DNA from: CAZMRQ01 sp964568795
GTDB lineage: Bacteria > Pseudomonadota > Gammaproteobacteria > Comchoanobacterales > Comchoanobacteraceae
Length of the DNA: 15,150 nt
NCBI GenBank assembly: GCA_964568795.1
Contig: CAZMRQ010000034.1
Coordinates: forward strand, 1-15,150
Direction of reading: 5' to 3'
Part shown: positions 6,488 to 15,150 of the stretch, piece by piece
How the letters are laid out: each line of letters opens with the position of its first letter
Position numbering within the stretch: the first letter of the stretch is position 1
Made by a program: the position numbers and the translations under genes
Notes under the pieces: generated by a model
Seen by the model: the letters and a program-made list of their open reading frames with translations, nothing else
Told to the model about the DNA's origin: nothing
The model's database searches: none

Positions 6488-9400
6488 ATGTGGGAAGACA
6501 TTAATGGAGAATTGCTCAGTGGTCTGTTAGCCTCTCTGTGTCCATATACTTTTTGTGCCGATATGTCGGCGCTTGTTAGTCGTATGATGTCAATGGGGCA
6601 TGTTCAAGCTCTTTGTAAAAAAATCAGTCAAGTGTGGGAGGGTGAAGATAATAAAGACTTTTGGTGCCAGCAGTCTAAGCTTTTTTTAGCTGGCTCCTTC
6701 ACATTCGATTTGGCAAAAGAAAAGCTAACCAGTCACGGTCTTTCATTAGATGACTGGTCAGTTTCCGTTATGACATTGGCTTGTTTTGCAGCATCATTAA
6801 ATGACAAGAAGGCCTTTTGGACTGCATTATCACAATACCGCTATACCGTGCCTTATGTGACTGTGTATTGTGAAAATTCTTTTTCTCCAGTTAATGTGTT
6901 GGATGTTTGGCAAAAGCTCATGGGCCCTTTATTGCTCTCTAAAAAACATAAAGATTTCCATTCAATTATTTGGCAGCAAGCGTTCGATCTATCTACGATG
7001 ATCTCACGACTTATGTTTGTAAGTCAGTGTCACCTCAATGATCATAAAGGCAGTATCTCACCTCTCTATATTTTAGTAGATTACCTTTCCTATAGGAATA
7101 ACTATACGTTGTTAATAGCGCCAATGTTAGTGGATCAAATTGATCGTGATTTGTTGGAATGTCCTGATAATTCATTTTATGCTTTAGATATATGCCGAAA
7201 AATGGCCATTGCCTTTAGCAGGATGTGGAATACAAGCCAAAATAATAGACTCGATGCTCTGGTCTATGTTAATCAGGCTGCCAGGCGATTTGAGAGTTCA
7301 ACCATATCTTTCTCTAATGAAGATAAGGTTAATAGCATAATGCCCATTGCTATTGATTTGATGATTGTACTAGGTAGGTTTCACCAGTTAAGGAACAATG
7401 TGAGTCATGCGGCTGTGATTCAGTGGGCAATAATGCGTGGAAGACTTGCCTATATAACTGCGAGTCAAAATCCACAACAAAAATGTTGTTTTTTAAAGTC
7501 GGCATTAATTCAATATGACGCCACTTCTGTTTTATCGAGGTTTTCAACAGACTTCAGACATGTGTGGAGTTATCAGACAGAACAAATGCGCCAAATAACT
7601 AGCTATGTGTATGCTGCATCTGAATTCTTTAATAACATAGCTAATTTAACACCTGCAGTTGCTAGCAACTGCCTGAATGCTCTAACAGGTCTGTATCCTC
7701 TTTTGACTCCCTATGACGTCTTGATTAATCGGAGTGATTTTGGTGCATATGCTCGAGCTCAACATTGTTACGCTGCGCGGTTTTTATCCTCTCTTGTCAT
7801 ATTACAAGCGAAGTACAGGAGGGATTTTGCGCCATGGTCGCTTGCCAATCAAGAAGTGAAAATGCGTTTAAATCTATGCAGTCATCCTATGCATACACCT
7901 TGTAATCAATTAAGAGATCTTTATCCTGTTGTCCTGTTGAACTCAGTTGCACAACAAGCACAGTCTTTCAGGAAAAAAGTTCAATTGCGTTGTGATGCGT
8001 TAGATAAATCATGGTTTGCCTTCAAGAGTAAGCCAACTTTGGCACACATGAGCCTTGTTTTTGAGGTATTAGGAAACTTAATGAACGCAATACGTTATGT
8101 TTCTAGCGAGACGATGCCGAATGTATTAAAAGACGTATTAGGTAACGCCGATAGGTACTTAAATAAAGTTCATGAAATGATGCTTAAAGAATTGGACTTG
8201 CTGTTAACTTATGATGACCTAAAGGAATTAATTAGTATAGTTGGATTTTCAAGATATCTGCACAACTATTGTATGATAATGCTCAATTATAAACTATGCC
8301 AAAAAAAACCTCCTGATTTTACTTTTCTTAGCAGATTAGTTGAATTCACACAAAGCACGCATCATGCGGCTAAAGAAGGTCTGTTAAAAAATCTTATTAA
8401 TGTCTCAATTATTTATTTAAGTGATGCTTTAAATGAAGACACTATTGCCGGGTCACAAAGTGGCTTTTCACACATGTTTTTAACAGATAGTAGTGAGCCA
8501 GCACATAAAGCACATGAGTGGAGCTTAGAACTAGAGAGACCAGACTATAGGATGTTAACTAGCTATGAATTTCTTGTTGTTGCGATTATGCGGTGTCTTA
8601 ATGATACCAATATTTCGTTATTGAACCGTTTTGACTGTGTGCTTATACGAGATTGGAATGTTAAGTTGAGAATAATGGAGCACATTCGTGACATAAGGAG
8701 TGCATATAGCGTGCCAATTGGGTCACAATTCGAGCTGATGTCTAGAGATAGGCCGGATTTGCTAAAACGTCCGATAAATTCTTCTGTATTGCTCTATATG
8801 CAGAATCTCCTTTTAAGTCTTTGGAGTCAGAGTGTTTTCAGTAGAAAAACTCTAAATATTGATCATGTCTTTATGCAACTTCATATGCCAATTGACTCGA
8901 GCTATTGCAGAAATTTTGATTTATTAGATGCTATGCCCTCGCTATTTTCTAGGAAAACAGGTGAGACAAATATAGCCATTCATGAACTATACATGTCTTT
9001 CGATAAGACTGTAAAGGAGGGTGTGAATGACTGGAGCCAATACAGTCGAGAAACTCTGCAGTTGCTGTGTTTAAGAGAGAATGCTGGAGATATTATTGGG
9101 CAGCGCAAAAAAATGCACAAACATGAGAAAAAACCAGGTCACTTGGTCTCTACTGGTTTAGAATTGTTCTATTCGCTTCGCCTAACTTCAGAAGACCGTG
9201 CCGATGAGAAAAATCCAAATTCAATATTGTGGAATCTGGAGCTAGCTAGGTATTTATCGGGAGAAATAGGCCATAAGAAAAAAGTCGCAGTGAGCTGTCT
9301 TGATTCTTTGAAAAACTATTTTCATTTTATTTATTGGTCAGACAAATACAATTCCATAGTGGGCCAGCTTGAAAGTTTTGCTGAGATCAAGCAGAAGTAT

Positions 9401-12400
9401 GCTCGATTTATGTCTTTAGATGATGATCTCATGCCTATAGTAGGTTCATTTTGTGACTTCAAAGAAGCCAACCCCATGGTGGCAGCTATTATGGGGGATG
9501 TCTTGCTAAATAGGTGTATTCTAGCATTCTGTGAATCTCAGATTATGGAGCAATATAAACGTACAGAGAGTCTCGATAGAGTCACTAATTTATTGAAAAG
9601 AAATAAATGGTATCTCAAGTTTTCACGGAAAGTTATTTTCTTATACAGATATCTCTTGCTCTTAATAGCCAGAGAGTTAGAACAATGTTTGGTTAATGAA
9701 TCATTTGAATATCTTAGTACAGAGATTGATGTATGCGACAGTATATCTATGGATGGACGAATAAACATTTGCGGTATAAGAGGTGCGATTATTGAAATTG
9801 TAAAGACTCCACGTGACTTAGGCAAGCTTTACGCAGGAGAGATGTTCTCTAATGAAAATGTGACTCTTAGCCATTTTGATGAATTTTCTAGTGGGAAATA
9901 TAATAGTGATGGGGTGTCAGATGAACTCGTGTCGATGCTTATTGCCCATCAACTGAGTTTAGAGTTTGCCAGAAGCTTTGTCAATTTACTCCATTCATCT
10001 TTGCATGGCAAACATCAAGAAGCTTCCTATTCGCTTTTGTGTAGTGTAGAGAATGTCGAGTCGATTAGACTTGCACTGAGTAAGACTGACAGACACAAAG
10101 AATTTTTTCATATTGTTAGACAGTCTCAACAAAGTCCAAATATAGATCTTTTTGCAAGCAGGCCTACTCATCAGGATCAGTGTGGTGTCATCCAACGTCA
10201 AGGTGGTGGATATGATCCTTTTAACCAATCGGCTATTATTAGGGGTGTTCGAGTAGGCCTTAACGATGTGCACTATATAGCCGATAGGCTCATTCATCTT
10301 CAAGAGGCGGCTCATTCCTTGCATAAAGTCATTTGTTTTGAGAATCTTGTTTTTTTAATACAGGTTAGATCGTTTCAGACATTGATCAGTCAAGGTGTAT
10401 TAGGCAAGTTTCCTATCTTCAATGATGCAGTGCAAGAGGACCGTTCTGATTTCTTAAGAGAAATGATGCAAGGGCGCTACTCTAAATCATCTCCCCTTGA
10501 TCTGGGTGGTAGTGATTCACAAGTGAATGCTTTTCGTAGGACAATGCAAGAAAAAGTACAAGAAATCCATCTTTTCTCGGTGAGGAGATATCTTCTTGAA
10601 AGATGGGAAGAGCGTGGCATGGGACCACTTTTTCTAGATGCGATAGAGACTATGTATATGAAATTGTTTGATGTGTGTCATTTATTGTCAATGAAAAATG
10701 ATACGGGGAAATGCCGGTATTTGATTGATTGTCGCTTCTCTAGTGCAATGCATGATCTATTGAGCATTTATTCGGAGGTTATAGAGGTGCTTTCGTGTAT
10801 AGACGTTAAAACATCAAAACTGCCGTATGACGTGAGTCATATTTTCATTGAGCAACTCCCTGAAATAAAGAAGTCGTCGCTGCTGGAGCTTATTAATACT
10901 CTTTTTTCAGGAGAAAATAACTATGCAGCAAAAATATCTATTGTTGATCGATCTCCGAAGGCATTTAGAGTGGCGCGAAACAAACTGCCGCATGACATAA
11001 CTGTGTTATTTGAAAACTTCGAAATCAATGATCAAGTTTTTCGTTTAGAAACAAGGAGCGGGTATTACTTAATGACCAATCAATGTCAGCTTTTTGTCAG
11101 GTTGATTGAAAGGGGCTGGTGTAAAGAAACCATTATTTCATCGACAGATTTGGTGAATTATGTCGATCAACTTTTTTGGGATTTTTGTGGATTAAAAGGC
11201 GCATTCTATCAATGCGATCCATCTGCACGATGCCATCAGTTCATGCTTATATTCTATGCAATGGTTATTTCTCATGAGATGTCTTTTTGTGATAATACGC
11301 TTGATATGTCTCAAAATAGTGTGTCTATGGATACGATTATCATTCTTACAAAAGCTTGGCAGTATATGACACTTCATTTTAAAGCAGGGGCCTGGGTCGA
11401 TAAGTTCAAAGGGGCTTTTTTACAAAAGGTCAAACCACGTTTTATTGGCAGTTGGGGTGTAGGAAAATTATTTGATTGTGCCCATTTTAAATCTGTTGTT
11501 GAGGCAAGAGAGCTTTTTAATAAATATATAGAAAAAAAAGTAAATGATTCCTTTAGAGAGTCCATAACAAACAAAGACCCTTATTTAGTATTTGTGAGAA
11601 CATATTACAGACAGCTAGTACAAGAGAAGACAGAGTTTGATGTTAGTTTCGAATTATGTTCAGATGATCCATTAATCTCATCAGTAAGTATGTCGCGCTA
11701 TACGTATCATGCTATGCGCCTTGTACTCGGTATATATGGAAACAATATACCCAATAACAAAAGAGCTGTGGGTTATTTGCCACGGATTAGCGTACATGCA
11801 ATTGACGCACAGATTAATGCAGTTTCATGCACATCGATATCTTGTTATTTTGATGATAGTTCGAAGATTGTCAAAGAAGAAGAATGGACGGACGAGGATA
11901 TTATTTCGTTTAGACTTAGGGCTAAAAGAGCTTTTAAATTATTAGATGTTACTATTTCTCGACTTGAAATTGAGCTCTATAGCATACCAGCTGAGAGATC
12001 TGTTCAGTTGAGAGTATTGAGGGATATAATATCAATCATCAAGTCATTTTTAATGAGGTCGAGCTGTTACTCTGAGGATGTTTTTTGCTCGTTGGATAAG
12101 TATGTCAGCAATGAATTGATTTGTAGAATTGGCCATAATAAGCTTAAACAACTTACTAGACTTGGATTGATTGATCTATCAAGTCAATCACATGACGTAT
12201 TGACATTTGCTGAAGCAAAAAAGCGATTTTCAGTCTTATTGCAGTGTGAAATAAATATATACAGTGCCAAATTTATAGACGAAGTTAGAAGTGTCAATAT
12301 GAGTCCTTTAAATAGTTCTGATGTGATATTTCAATGGATGTATATGTTTTACTATCAGCAAGCACTGAAAGATGAAAACAGTGCTCTATTAAATGAACTA

Positions 12401-14995
12401 AGGGCCTGGCCAATTAGCATAAGCTTTGATGGCCAAGTCATTAAGATGCCGTTGGATGAGCGTATATCCAAATGCAAATATATTGTTAAAATGGCTATGC
12501 GGCCAAGTATAGATGCACAGATAGTAGAACATGATAGACAAAGATGCTCGGCAGATGTGATGATAATCGATATTTTGGCTGAGATGATCTACAGCATGAG
12601 ATACTGGGATCATAAAAATTTACTTTTGGATTTAAGAGATTTTGGCGATCAAGTAACAGTATTAGATTTTTTGGACACTCATCAGATTTCTCAAAAAAGA
12701 AAGATTTTTATTGTGCCCTATATGGCTGATAGATTCCCATTTGATGACTATATTATAGTCGATGCGCGAACATCATCTCGGATATCTTGTCATTGCATGT
12801 CCAACGTCGATTCGACACTAATACAGGCTCTAGAAGCGGCGTATCAAGATGCTGAGAAAGATCATAAGGTATACCAAAGGATAGATCAAAATGATGGGCC
12901 AGTGGATTGGCTTAGGAAAGTTTTGAGTGATCTTGTTAGGGTAGACTCTAAGAGCACGTCATATGTTCGTTATCAAAGATTCACAGGATTATCAGTGCAT
13001 GTTCCAAGTTGTTTTAATGTTAGAATTATAGAGGATTGGTATTACTTCACGCATGTTAACGAGGTTCTAGGCAGTATGCTTGAGGCCAAGTCTGTACACC
13101 CATATGAATCTTTCGGTGGCAATATAGTTATCAATGATGACTTTCGAGGTTTCTTATTTACTGAAGGATGTTTAGTCGATTGTTCTGACAGAACAAAGAC
13201 ATCAGGGCCATATCCTCTTATAATTCACGTCATGAGCGATGTTAACAATATGATGCGTTATTTTGATGCGTATTGTACACAGAGTGCTGATACAAGTGAT
13301 ATATGTGCCAGGATTCATGCTGCATTTGCTGAAAAACTGAGTATTGCCGCTTTACAAGAGCGCCATCAAATAATTAGACTTGACAAAACGACGGTTAATA
13401 ACAACTCAAATATTAATAGGTACTACATGGGTTCTGATCATGCTCTTTTGCAAAAAGGAGACAATTTACTAGGATTTGAACAAGACTTGGTGTGTCGGGG
13501 AAAATCCCGTATTCCTAGTTCTCGTTCCCTCAAGTTACGTGTCTATTCCCCAGATATGCAGCTTCGACCAGGCAGTCCTTTAGCGGGTGGCCAACCGATG
13601 CACACAATGAGAGGTGAAGGTTCTTCGTTTAATCAAGCCATCGATTTAAAGGATGAGTTTTATCGTGCATCTGATGGGTTGCTTGTTGATTTGATGCAAT
13701 CGAGATTATCAATGAGCAGTGGCTTCTGTGTTGGTGAGCACCTTAGTGCTGTTACAGTCGCTATGACGCGTGGAATGATTATGTCTTCTGAAAGATCTTT
13801 ATCACAGCGTTATGAGGACAATAACTTCGTTATTAGCGGTCGATTCACGCTTATGCAAATAGAGCATTTTAATATGGATTACATCGTGAAAGATATTGAA
13901 GATGCCATTTTTGCAGCGAAAGATCGCTCAGGATTTTCTAATGTGTGTAGTTTTTCTGTGGACACGTGCTCATGTATGATTCATGTCAATGTTGTGTATA
14001 AGAGAATGCCTTCATTATTGATGCCTAGGCGGATTGATGATGAAGTATTAGATATAAGTGTCAAAGCGATATTAGCTAGTTGTCTTCAAAATGATGAAAA
14101 AGAAGATTTCAGCTTCGTAGATGTGGGTTTACTTAGTCATACTATTAACGGTCAGCTTGATACGTTGATTAAAGCCATGCCTACTTGTAGGGGATCTTAT
14201 TATCTTAGTTTGTCTATCGGAACAATAATTGATCATGATGGCTTCAATAAAACGTATACACTGGAATATAAGGGTGATAATGTTCAGGATGCAAAGAGCT
14301 TTTTCTTTAAAGAGGTGATGTTATCATATCTCTCGTGCATACGCTTGTCATTGCTCTATTTGGGTTGCACTGTCCCTAAATTTGAAACATATAATGGACT
14401 AGTTATCTGGCTCAGGGAAGCTTTCTCACAGACATCTGTTGCTCCTATTTCTTCAGAGGATGTGAATTATATTGCGGTGTTTGAAAAAACAGCTCTTTTG
14501 CATATTGCGAAAATGCTTGATCCGTGGGCTTCAATCACAACGCAATCGCAACTGAGTTTTCAGAAGTTAGTCACGCAATCGCTTATGCTAACTGCATCTG
14601 TCTGTATGATAAAATGCAATGCAGATTCTGAGAAATGGATAAAAGTGCCGGCATACAACTCCAAAGATTTAGCATCAATGATTTTGGCATATCTCCAATG
14701 GTACTTGTCCTTGATTCGCCATGATGCTGTTGCTTTTGAATGCGGTGATAGCAAAGAGCTAAACGAATTCATGCTACAGGATAATAGTAGGGAAATTAAT
14801 GAATTCTGCATGAGTATAGATCCTCATGAATCAGGGATTACTTTGTTGGATCCACCAGCAAGAAGTCATTGTTGTCCTGAAAAAGTAAAGAGAGGGATTG
14901 TCCCTCTCGTGAATGAGTTTGGTATTTTTTCTCGAGAAAAAGGTGATGTGTATAGTTTTGAGCCTTTACGTAACATGTTAATGAGATATTTCTGA
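6488..14995 (+). CDS. Giant 2835-residue protein of unknown function
   Basis: One uninterrupted 8.5-kb frame. I prefer the ATG at 6488 (MWEDINGELL), with GGGA 6 bases upstream, over a TTG four codons earlier. I do not recognise the protein. No signal peptide, Walker A, serine/cysteine hydrolase signature, kinase motif or clear tandem repeat is visible. It looks mostly alpha-helical, with many hydrophobic and aromatic residues, frequent Cys and Met, and little low complexity, as in helical-repeat scaffolds. Landmarks are a Lys/His-rich patch near 872-882 (QRKKMHKHEKK), one hydrophobic segment 1049-1061 (VIFLYRYLLLLIA) too short and Arg-containing for a sure membrane span, GGGYDPFN near 1240, and a Gly/Pro/Ser loop 2361-2385. 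Base composition by eye matches the neighbours, so recent foreign entry is not indicated. A secreted effector, a surface-assembly protein or a cell-envelope scaffold are all possible. Confidence 0.9.
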   Translation: MWEDINGELLSGLLASLCPYTFCADMSALVSRMMSMGHVQALCKKISQVWEGEDNKDFWCQQSKLFLAGSFTFDLAKEKLTSHGLSLDDWSVSVMTLACFAASLNDKKAFWTALSQYRYTVPYVTVYCENSFSPVNVLDVWQKLMGPLLLSKKHKDFHSIIWQQAFDLSTMISRLMFVSQCHLNDHKGSISPLYILVDYLSYRNNYTLLIAPMLVDQIDRDLLECPDNSFYALDICRKMAIAFSRMWNTSQNNRLDALVYVNQAARRFESSTISFSNEDKVNSIMPIAIDLMIVLGRFHQLRNNVSHAAVIQWAIMRGRLAYITASQNPQQKCCFLKSALIQYDATSVLSRFSTDFRHVWSYQTEQMRQITSYVYAASEFFNNIANLTPAVASNCLNALTGLYPLLTPYDVLINRSDFGAYARAQHCYAARFLSSLVILQAKYRRDFAPWSLANQEVKMRLNLCSHPMHTPCNQLRDLYPVVLLNSVAQQAQSFRKKVQLRCDALDKSWFAFKSKPTLAHMSLVFEVLGNLMNAIRYVSSETMPNVLKDVLGNADRYLNKVHEMMLKELDLLLTYDDLKELISIVGFSRYLHNYCMIMLNYKLCQKKPPDFTFLSRLVEFTQSTHHAAKEGLLKNLINVSIIYLSDALNEDTIAGSQSGFSHMFLTDSSEPAHKAHEWSLELERPDYRMLTSYEFLVVAIMRCLNDTNISLLNRFDCVLIRDWNVKLRIMEHIRDIRSAYSVPIGSQFELMSRDRPDLLKRPINSSVLLYMQNLLLSLWSQSVFSRKTLNIDHVFMQLHMPIDSSYCRNFDLLDAMPSLFSRKTGETNIAIHELYMSFDKTVKEGVNDWSQYSRETLQLLCLRENAGDIIGQRKKMHKHEKKPGHLVSTGLELFYSLRLTSEDRADEKNPNSILWNLELARYLSGEIGHKKKVAVSCLDSLKNYFHFIYWSDKYNSIVGQLESFAEIKQKYARFMSLDDDLMPIVGSFCDFKEANPMVAAIMGDVLLNRCILAFCESQIMEQYKRTESLDRVTNLLKRNKWYLKFSRKVIFLYRYLLLLIARELEQCLVNESFEYLSTEIDVCDSISMDGRINICGIRGAIIEIVKTPRDLGKLYAGEMFSNENVTLSHFDEFSSGKYNSDGVSDELVSMLIAHQLSLEFARSFVNLLHSSLHGKHQEASYSLLCSVENVESIRLALSKTDRHKEFFHIVRQSQQSPNIDLFASRPTHQDQCGVIQRQGGGYDPFNQSAIIRGVRVGLNDVHYIADRLIHLQEAAHSLHKVICFENLVFLIQVRSFQTLISQGVLGKFPIFNDAVQEDRSDFLREMMQGRYSKSSPLDLGGSDSQVNAFRRTMQEKVQEIHLFSVRRYLLERWEERGMGPLFLDAIETMYMKLFDVCHLLSMKNDTGKCRYLIDCRFSSAMHDLLSIYSEVIEVLSCIDVKTSKLPYDVSHIFIEQLPEIKKSSLLELINTLFSGENNYAAKISIVDRSPKAFRVARNKLPHDITVLFENFEINDQVFRLETRSGYYLMTNQCQLFVRLIERGWCKETIISSTDLVNYVDQLFWDFCGLKGAFYQCDPSARCHQFMLIFYAMVISHEMSFCDNTLDMSQNSVSMDTIIILTKAWQYMTLHFKAGAWVDKFKGAFLQKVKPRFIGSWGVGKLFDCAHFKSVVEARELFNKYIEKKVNDSFRESITNKDPYLVFVRTYYRQLVQEKTEFDVSFELCSDDPLISSVSMSRYTYHAMRLVLGIYGNNIPNNKRAVGYLPRISVHAIDAQINAVSCTSISCYFDDSSKIVKEEEWTDEDIISFRLRAKRAFKLLDVTISRLEIELYSIPAERSVQLRVLRDIISIIKSFLMRSSCYSEDVFCSLDKYVSNELICRIGHNKLKQLTRLGLIDLSSQSHDVLTFAEAKKRFSVLLQCEINIYSAKFIDEVRSVNMSPLNSSDVIFQWMYMFYYQQALKDENSALLNELRAWPISISFDGQVIKMPLDERISKCKYIVKMAMRPSIDAQIVEHDRQRCSADVMIIDILAEMIYSMRYWDHKNLLLDLRDFGDQVTVLDFLDTHQISQKRKIFIVPYMADRFPFDDYIIVDARTSSRISCHCMSNVDSTLIQALEAAYQDAEKDHKVYQRIDQNDGPVDWLRKVLSDLVRVDSKSTSYVRYQRFTGLSVHVPSCFNVRIIEDWYYFTHVNEVLGSMLEAKSVHPYESFGGNIVINDDFRGFLFTEGCLVDCSDRTKTSGPYPLIIHVMSDVNNMMRYFDAYCTQSADTSDICARIHAAFAEKLSIAALQERHQIIRLDKTTVNNNSNINRYYMGSDHALLQKGDNLLGFEQDLVCRGKSRIPSSRSLKLRVYSPDMQLRPGSPLAGGQPMHTMRGEGSSFNQAIDLKDEFYRASDGLLVDLMQSRLSMSSGFCVGEHLSAVTVAMTRGMIMSSERSLSQRYEDNNFVISGRFTLMQIEHFNMDYIVKDIEDAIFAAKDRSGFSNVCSFSVDTCSCMIHVNVVYKRMPSLLMPRRIDDEVLDISVKAILASCLQNDEKEDFSFVDVGLLSHTINGQLDTLIKAMPTCRGSYYLSLSIGTIIDHDGFNKTYTLEYKGDNVQDAKSFFFKEVMLSYLSCIRLSLLYLGCTVPKFETYNGLVIWLREAFSQTSVAPISSEDVNYIAVFEKTALLHIAKMLDPWASITTQSQLSFQKLVTQSLMLTASVCMIKCNADSEKWIKVPAYNSKDLASMILAYLQWYLSLIRHDAVAFECGDSKELNEFMLQDNSREINEFCMSIDPHESGITLLDPPARSHCCPEKVKRGIVPLVNEFGIFSREKGDVYSFEPLRNMLMRYF

Positions 14996-15005
14996 TTATC
15001 ATCAC

Positions 15006-15048
15006 TGTATGTATAATCCAATTAGGTAGTGAACTAGTTGTATGTATA
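15006..15048. repeat. Direct repeat TGTATGTATA, two copies
   Basis: TGTATGTATA occurs at 15006-15015 and 15039-15048, 33 bases apart (about three helical turns). The first copy overlaps a TATAAT at 15012-15017. It could be a regulator site or a chance repeat in A+T-rich spacer. Confidence 0.35.
15012..15017 (+). promoter_or_regulatory. Candidate -10 box (TATAAT) for the right-edge gene
   Basis: A perfect TATAAT lies just after the giant gene. The region 17 bases upstream (TTTCTG) is a poor -35. If used, transcription would start near 15024, about 90 bases before the next ATG. Confidence 0.35.
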
Positions 15049-15082
15049 GGTTCAGATGTGGATGAGACAAATATGTGATGAA

Positions 15083-15118
15083 ATAAGACCTCATGATTTA
15101 ACCAAAAGGAGGCCTTAT
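15083..15118 (+). promoter_or_regulatory. Stem-loop covering the ribosome site and start of the right-edge gene
   Basis: ATAAGACCTC (15083-15092) and GAGGCCTTAT (15109-15118) pair over 10 positions with one A-C mismatch, around a 16-base loop. The right arm contains most of the AGGAGG (15107-15112) and the first two bases of the ATG (15117-15119). In a transcript that includes the left arm, initiation should be masked. Such sequestration is known for transposase genes of IS10 and IS50 and for regulated leaders; which applies here cannot be seen. Confidence 0.65.
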
Positions 15119-15150
15119 GCAGATAAAATATCTCCCGCAGAAAATCATAC
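15117..15150 (+). CDS. Start of an unidentified gene (11 codons, runs off right edge)
   Basis: ATG at 15117 is preceded by a near-ideal AGGAGG (15107-15112) 4 bases away, and the frame MQIKYLPQKII stays open to the edge. Too little is visible to identify the product. The occluding stem-loop and strong ribosome site would fit a transposase, but no terminal inverted repeat or target duplication can be shown within the window. Confidence 0.6.
   Translation, partial: MQIKYLPQKII

Noticed and set aside
9632..9670. Transmembrane segment in the giant protein (residues 1049-1061)
   Set aside because: The hydrophobic run is only about 13 residues, contains Arg and Tyr, and is flanked by charged helices. 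It is more likely a buried helix.
12704..12800. Possible ULP/C48-like cysteine protease core in the giant protein (IFIVP, then DDYIIVD and SCHC near residues 2073-2102)
   Set aside because: The strand pattern vaguely recalls the family, but the catalytic His-Trp pair and a Gln/Cys motif cannot be found in the right order.
1..15150. tRNA, rRNA, CRISPR array or complete insertion sequence
   Set aside because: No cloverleaf, rRNA core sequence, regular repeat-spacer pattern or transposase frame with terminal inverted repeats was seen by eye.

Overview
The window is visibly A+T-rich bacterial DNA. It carries a compact set of RNA-metabolism genes between long reading frames that I cannot assign to any family. 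Orn together with an RNase E that keeps its membrane-targeting helix points to a gammaproteobacterium. The divergent rne / rluC pair with a HAD phosphatase behind rluC is an arrangement I recall from Pseudomonas and relatives, which fits. The shortened RNase E tail, the overlapping genes and the very large unrecognised protein are compatible with a host-associated lineage (for example Legionellales-like), but that is inference.

Layout, left to right. A minus-strand frame, open for 386 codons, runs off the left edge (1-1159) and is unrecognised. An intergenic stretch (1160-1604) follows, with a plausible promoter and tiny hydrophobic ORF and then the likely orn promoter. Plus-strand orn (1605-2147) and tsaE (2190-2651) form a probable operon. 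tsaE meets the minus-strand rne (2648-4555) tail to tail, the two stop codons sharing a TTAA. A 360-bp divergent region (4556-4915) separates rne from rluC and holds several small repeats and a good rluC promoter. rluC (4916-5797) and a HAD-IA phosphatase (5790-6398) overlap by 8 bp. A single intact 8.5-kb gene (6488-14995) encodes a 2835-residue protein of unknown function. At the right edge, a stem-loop covers the Shine-Dalgarno sequence and start of one more gene, of which only 11 codons are visible.

The recognisable genes share a theme. RNase E begins mRNA decay and rRNA/tRNA processing, and Orn finishes decay by degrading the shortest oligonucleotides. TsaE drives the t6A modification of ANN-decoding tRNAs, and RluC makes pseudouridines in 23S rRNA. 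The HAD enzyme is probably a small phosphomonoesterase. The giant gene and the left-edge gene are the accessory and potentially new parts. Nothing in their sequence gave me a catalytic signature.
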